The notes below the pieces were generated by a model, which was given only the letters and a program-made list of their open reading frames with translations, made no database searches and was not told the origin of the DNA. This document shows, one piece after another, positions 44,339-47,475 of a DNA stretch of 47,475 nucleotides (positions within the stretch are counted from its first letter, which is position 1; each line of letters begins with the position of its first letter). The position numbers and the translations under genes were made by a program. The stretch lies in NCBI GenBank assembly GCA_021847645.1, contig JAJZQG010000038.1, positions 1 through 47,475 of the forward strand, read 5' to 3'. Source of the DNA: Myxococcales bacterium. GTDB lineage: Bacteria > Myxococcota_A > Polyangia > Polyangiales > Polyangiaceae.

Positions 44339-46654
44339 CTACTGCGCGGACGCGCTGAGGTCGGCGCCCTTGCACTGCAGGTAGGTCAGCGAGCCGGTCC
44401 TGGGCACCGTCTCGTTGCCAGCGCTCACGAAGTGGATGAGCCGCTTGGAGTCCGCCGGGCAGTGCGCGAGAAGGGCGTCCGAGCCCTGGTCGGTCTGGTC
44501 GACGTAGCACCAGCCAGCCTGAATCGCCTGGTCGGTGGTCTGGCACGAGGCCAGCGCTGCCGGATCCTTGATCTGGTTGACCTGGCACACGCAGTTCAGC
44601 TTGTTGGCGGCATACGCCGCGTCGGTCGCGAGCACCTGCTTGGCCGTGCCGCTCGCCTCCGAGCGCACGCCCGAGCCGTCGTCGCAGGGCGGGCAGTCGC
44701 CGTCGACCTTGGTCGCTTCGAGCACGATGCACGGCACCTGGCCGTTGGCGTCCACCTGAAGCGGCACGTCCCAGCAGGTTCCCGCCAAGGCGGTCTTGAG
44801 GCGGTCGATGATCGTGGCGATGGCCGGACGATAGCCCCAGTCCGGGGCGGAGGATTGCGTCGGGTCGATCTTGGCCGGGCAGATGGAGGCCACAATGGCC
44901 TGGTCGCCCACGCCCTTGAGCACCGCAAGCTCGCGACGGTCGGGATAGGCCTTGGCCCGGTACTGGGTGGTGCCGAAGTTCGAGCCGTCGAAGCAAAGCG
45001 GATTCTGGTTGTTCGGGGGGCAGTCGCCGCCGTTGGGGATCGGCGTGGGCAGGGGGAAGACGCATGCGTACTGCAGGTCCGCCCGCGAGGTGATGTCCCA
45101 CTCGCTGCCGTTGATCTTGTTGTTCAGCGGGCCGCTTGCGGTCGGCCCGAGCGCGTCGCCCGTGACCGGGTTCGTGCCCGTGCGCGGGTCGATCGACTCC
45201 TTCATCAGCGGGTCGAGCGGATCGACCGTGGGTACGATCTCGCCGTCCGAATCGCGCGTCTGGCCCAGGATGACATCCCACAGCGTCTTGTCCGCGGGAA
45301 CGCCGGCAGGGGCGTTGGCGAGGCTGGACATCGGCGTCTTGAGCTCCTTGGCTGTGCGGTAGCCCTTGGACAGGTCGTTCGGATCCACGGCGATGTCCTG
45401 CCAAGGGACGCCGATAATGCCAGCAAGGAACACCAGGGACTTGTCGCGCAGGGGCATGGTGTTCGCGCAGGTGGTGAGGTCCACCGACCCGTCCGCGGCC
45501 GTGCCGAACTGCGTGCAGAACACGGGGTTGAGCGTGTTGTCGCCGAACTTTTGCACGGTCAAGCCGTTGACGTACCGAGCGATGGGCTGCAGGAAGTTGA
45601 GGCCGAAGCGACGCTGCTGGTCGAAGCAGCGCAGGTTCAGCGGGTCGTCCTTGGCCGGGTCCTGCCAACCGGTGGCGCACTCGGGGAACTTGTTCGGATC
45701 GGCGACCCAGCACGACTGGCAGTCCGGCGACCACGGATCGGACTGGCACGCGTTGGTGCCGTGAGGAACGTGGAATGGGTTGGTGCCGTCCAGGGCCTGG
45801 AGAGCCAGATAGTACTGGCCACCATCGATGACCGAGCAGTCGTTCTCGTCCGTGAGCATGACGACGGCCAGCAGCGAGTCCTGCCGGACCATGTCGGCGC
45901 GTTGCTGCAAGACCGTGGTGTCCAGGCCGGTGCCGCAGCGGCACTGGTTCGGGTGCGCCGCATCGCAATCGCACGGAGCCATCTGCGCATACGGCGCCGG
46001 GTCGACCAGGAACCGGTACCAGGCCTCGAGCTGCGACTCGAAGCCGCAGCCGTCTTCGTCAGCGCCCCGCACGATGTCGGTGAAGTTGCTGATGAGGTTG
46101 CCGACATTGCTCTCGCCGGGAGGGCTGGCCTTGCCGTCCGGGTCCCAGTTGAGGAAGCCCTTGCTGTTCCAGGTGGGTACGGTCGGAATAGCGCCGCCGC
46201 TGGCGTCCTTGCCGCGCGTGATGAGATGCGACATGTCGGCCTGGTGCGGGGTGAACCCCTGGCCACTTTCGCTGCAGGAGTCCGCGCCGTGGCCGCCAAG
46301 CGACGAGGTGATCACGCCGATGTGGATGTCCTTGATGGGGTCGAACTCACGGACCTTGCCGTTGGGACACGGCTGCCCGGAAGGAACACTCTCGGCGTTC
46401 GCCCCACTGCTGTCGACGCACACCGGGTTGGTGAGCCGATTGACCAGGTCGGGCACGGCGTCGGCGAGGATCTTCTGCTTGTCCGCCATGGACGCCGAGT
46501 TGTCGATCATGAACAGCAGGTCGATCTTGTCGACCTTCTTGTTCTGGTAGAGCTTGGTCGACAGCTTCGAGGTGGACGGCTGCTGCAGCGCGACCGGACG
46601 GTCGAGGCAGGCCGGCGCGAGGGCTGCCATCGCGCCGAGAGCAACGAGCCCCAC
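44339..46654 (-). CDS. VWA-domain lipoprotein with an in-frame stop in its signal sequence
   Basis: From GTG 46654 the product is 771 residues. A VWA domain with MIDAS D-x-S-x-S (FMIDNSASMAD) starts near residue 45. Insertions with many cysteines (DADEDGCGF, CDCDAAHPNQCRCG, SCWVADPNKFPEC) and a Cys-rich C-terminal half follow. It is envelope-anchored and probably binds surface partners through metal. A strong promoter and AAGGAG site lead to ATG 46708, but that frame hits TGA (46660-46658) after 16 codons and then continues as SVGLVALGAMAALAPAC, the hydrophobic core and lipobox. The GTG start would leave the signal without its basic N-region. So this is either a mutated allele, a sequencing error, or translation by re-start or readthrough. 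Confidence 0.8.
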   Translation of the reverse strand: MGLVALGAMAALAPACLDRPVALQQPSTSKLSTKLYQNKKVDKIDLLFMIDNSASMADKQKILADAVPDLVNRLTNPVCVDSSGANAESVPSGQPCPNGKVREFDPIKDIHIGVITSSLGGHGADSCSESGQGFTPHQADMSHLITRGKDASGGAIPTVPTWNSKGFLNWDPDGKASPPGESNVGNLISNFTDIVRGADEDGCGFESQLEAWYRFLVDPAPYAQMAPCDCDAAHPNQCRCGTGLDTTVLQQRADMVRQDSLLAVVMLTDENDCSVIDGGQYYLALQALDGTNPFHVPHGTNACQSDPWSPDCQSCWVADPNKFPECATGWQDPAKDDPLNLRCFDQQRRFGLNFLQPIARYVNGLTVQKFGDNTLNPVFCTQFGTAADGSVDLTTCANTMPLRDKSLVFLAGIIGVPWQDIAVDPNDLSKGYRTAKELKTPMSSLANAPAGVPADKTLWDVILGQTRDSDGEIVPTVDPLDPLMKESIDPRTGTNPVTGDALGPTASGPLNNKINGSEWDITSRADLQYACVFPLPTPIPNGGDCPPNNQNPLCFDGSNFGTTQYRAKAYPDRRELAVLKGVGDQAIVASICPAKIDPTQSSAPDWGYRPAIATIIDRLKTALAGTCWDVPLQVDANGQVPCIVLEATKVDGDCPPCDDGSGVRSEASGTAKQVLATDAAYAANKLNCVCQVNQIKDPAALASCQTTDQAIQAGWCYVDQTDQGSDALLAHCPADSKRLIHFVSAGNETVPRTGSLTYLQCKGADLSASAQ

Positions 46655-46657
46655 CGA

Positions 46658-46708
46658 TCAGTGCGGCAACATTCCGTGGCGGGCGTGACCTGGTTCGTGA
46701 CGGTTCAT
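46658..46708 (-). other. 16-codon frame with the good RBS, in phase with the VWA gene
   Basis: ATG 46708 has AAGGAG 7 nt upstream. The frame encodes MNRHEPGHARHGMLPH (a basic n-region), then TGA, then continues in the same phase into the VWA lipoprotein. A single base change (TGG or CGA to TGA) would explain it. Confidence 0.6.
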
Positions 46709-47009
46709 CGAGCTACTCCTTGGTGCGGGTCGGCGCTGCGTGTCCATCGCGCAACCCCCCGGAATCATGGTGTAGGGGTTGGCGAACAATACGTGGGGTT
46801 GCGGGACCGTGTCAACGCGATGGTCTTGCGAGGTGTGGTCCAGCCGGCAGGTTTGTGCAAGCGGGGTGCCGATTGCGCGCCACGCCTCGTCCACCGGCTT
46901 TCCCCGCGTGTGCGCCGACTGGCGTCTCGCGTCGTCCCACCGATCGCAGCCAACCAAGGTTGGCATAGTGCCATCTGGGAGTCACGCCCCGGCCCCAACC
47001 ATCGCGCCG
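46709..47009 (-). promoter_or_regulatory. Promoter of the VWA lipoprotein gene
   Basis: The 301-nt gap contains, on the minus strand, TTGACA (46815-46810), an 18-bp spacer and TATTGT (46791-46786), giving a leader of about 70 nt that ends in AAGGAG before ATG 46708. It is one of the best sigma-70-like sites in the window and supports the gene being expressed from ATG 46708. The part beyond about 46820 shows no gene. Confidence 0.55.
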
Positions 47010-47351
47010 CTACCGAGACTTCGGACGCCGCGCGCCCGCCGACACTCCCTCGATCGCCTCCGCCACCCGACGCAACACCGCGGCGTCCGCCTTCTGCAGC
47101 CTCGCCAGCGCCTCCATGGCGCCGTCCGCCGGCTTGCGCGCCGACGCGCGCCCACACAGCTCGTCGAGCGAGACCCCCAGCGCGCGCGCCAGACGCCAGG
47201 CCGCCTCCACCGACGGAACCATCTCCCCGCGCTCCAGACGCGGCACGTAGTTGGCTCCGACATCCGCCGCGTGCGCCAGCTCCGACTGCGTCATGCCTCG
47301 CTGCTCGCGCGCCCGACGTATCCTCCTGCCCAGCTGCCCCGCGAAGTCCAT
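47010..47351 (-). CDS. XRE-family helix-turn-helix regulator
   Basis: 113 residues. The HTH is at about 5-65: LGRRIRRAREQRGMTQSELA, then DVGANYVPRLERGE and RLARALGVSLDELCGR. The tail (about 75-113) is helical with MEALARLQKADAAVLRRVAEAI and a basic end. A GGGAGG site precedes ATG 47351. It is upstream of, and on the same strand as, the VWA lipoprotein, but separated by 301 nt and a separate promoter. Short dyads upstream (47384-47407) may be its operator. Confidence 0.9.
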   Translation of the reverse strand: MDFAGQLGRRIRRAREQRGMTQSELAHAADVGANYVPRLERGEMVPSVEAAWRLARALGVSLDELCGRASARKPADGAMEALARLQKADAAVLRRVAEAIEGVSAGARRPKSR

Positions 47352-47383
47352 CCGGTCCTCCCGCGCTAGACCCCATCCGAAAA

Positions 47384-47407
47384 GCCTTCCGGAAAACTAG
47401 CAGCTAG
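47384..47407. promoter_or_regulatory. Short palindromes upstream of the XRE gene
   Basis: TTCCGGAA (near 47387) and CTAGC-A-GCTAG (47397-47407) lie 35-55 nt before ATG 47351, in an AT-richer patch. Possible operator or promoter elements. The rest of 47352-47475 shows no gene. Confidence 0.3.
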
Positions 47408-47475
47408 GAACAAGCAACAGGAACGCGAACACGGAACGCCAGCGAAGCTCGGCGGGGAAACGAAGGGCACCAGAG

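Overview
The window is about 47.5 kb of GC-rich DNA, packed with genes on both strands and using GTG starts freely. The protein content points to a myxobacterium-like member of Myxococcota (Polyangia type). There are many Cys-rich or low-complexity lipoproteins, a Myxococcota-style disulfide repeat (CGNG...CDDGN), lamin-tail domains, thrombospondin type 3 repeats, a VWA lipoprotein and an AgmX/PglI-like C-terminal domain. No rRNA, tRNA, CRISPR array, insertion sequence or phage gene was seen. This is ordinary chromosome.

Left part (1-18.4 kb): histidine ammonia-lyase (hutH) lies on the minus strand. Divergent from it is a run of plus-strand envelope genes: an outer-membrane barrel protein, a 1196-residue serine-hydrolase-like lipoprotein, a Cys-rich lipoprotein, a PAS histidine kinase with a cysteine cluster, a 1276-residue lipoprotein that fuses an amidohydrolase to TSP3 and lamin-tail domains, a POT peptide transporter, a GH73-like murein hydrolase and several small lipoproteins. 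One of these carries a tandemly duplicated domain.

Middle (18.4-31.3 kb): phosphate acetyltransferase (pta), then a minus-strand MacAB-type operon (membrane-fusion protein, ATPase, two tandem permeases). Divergent from that is an ECF sigma factor, translationally coupled to a single-span partner with an AgmX-like periplasmic domain. Next come gpsA copy 1, a SUMF1-domain lipoprotein, a 55-residue basic protein plus rpsT behind a good promoter, and a two-gene unit of an HTH protein and a single-HKD phospholipase-D-like protein.

Right part (31.3-47.5 kb): a lamin-tail lipoprotein diverges from an XRE regulator around a perfect 18-bp palindrome. A compact minus-strand lipid operon follows, plsB-like > gpsA copy 2 > App1-like HAD phosphatase, with both junctions overlapping as ATGA. 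Then come a class II glutamine-amidotransferase homologue without its catalytic cysteine, a lipoprotein, a HEAT-repeat/methyltransferase pair, an M23 peptidase, an orphan OmpR regulator, a methyltransferase, a hypothetical protein, a large VWA lipoprotein whose signal sequence is interrupted by an in-frame TGA, and another XRE regulator.

The most notable non-genic structures are a 43-bp tandem array in which every unit forms an RNA hairpin (43110-43310), a roughly 97-bp imperfect inverted-repeat element (36959-37055), the 18-bp palindrome (32980-32997), and TANNNT -10-like boxes set 6-7 nt before start codons without a ribosome binding site, which suggests leaderless transcripts. Everything here was read by eye. 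No database search or folding calculation was run.
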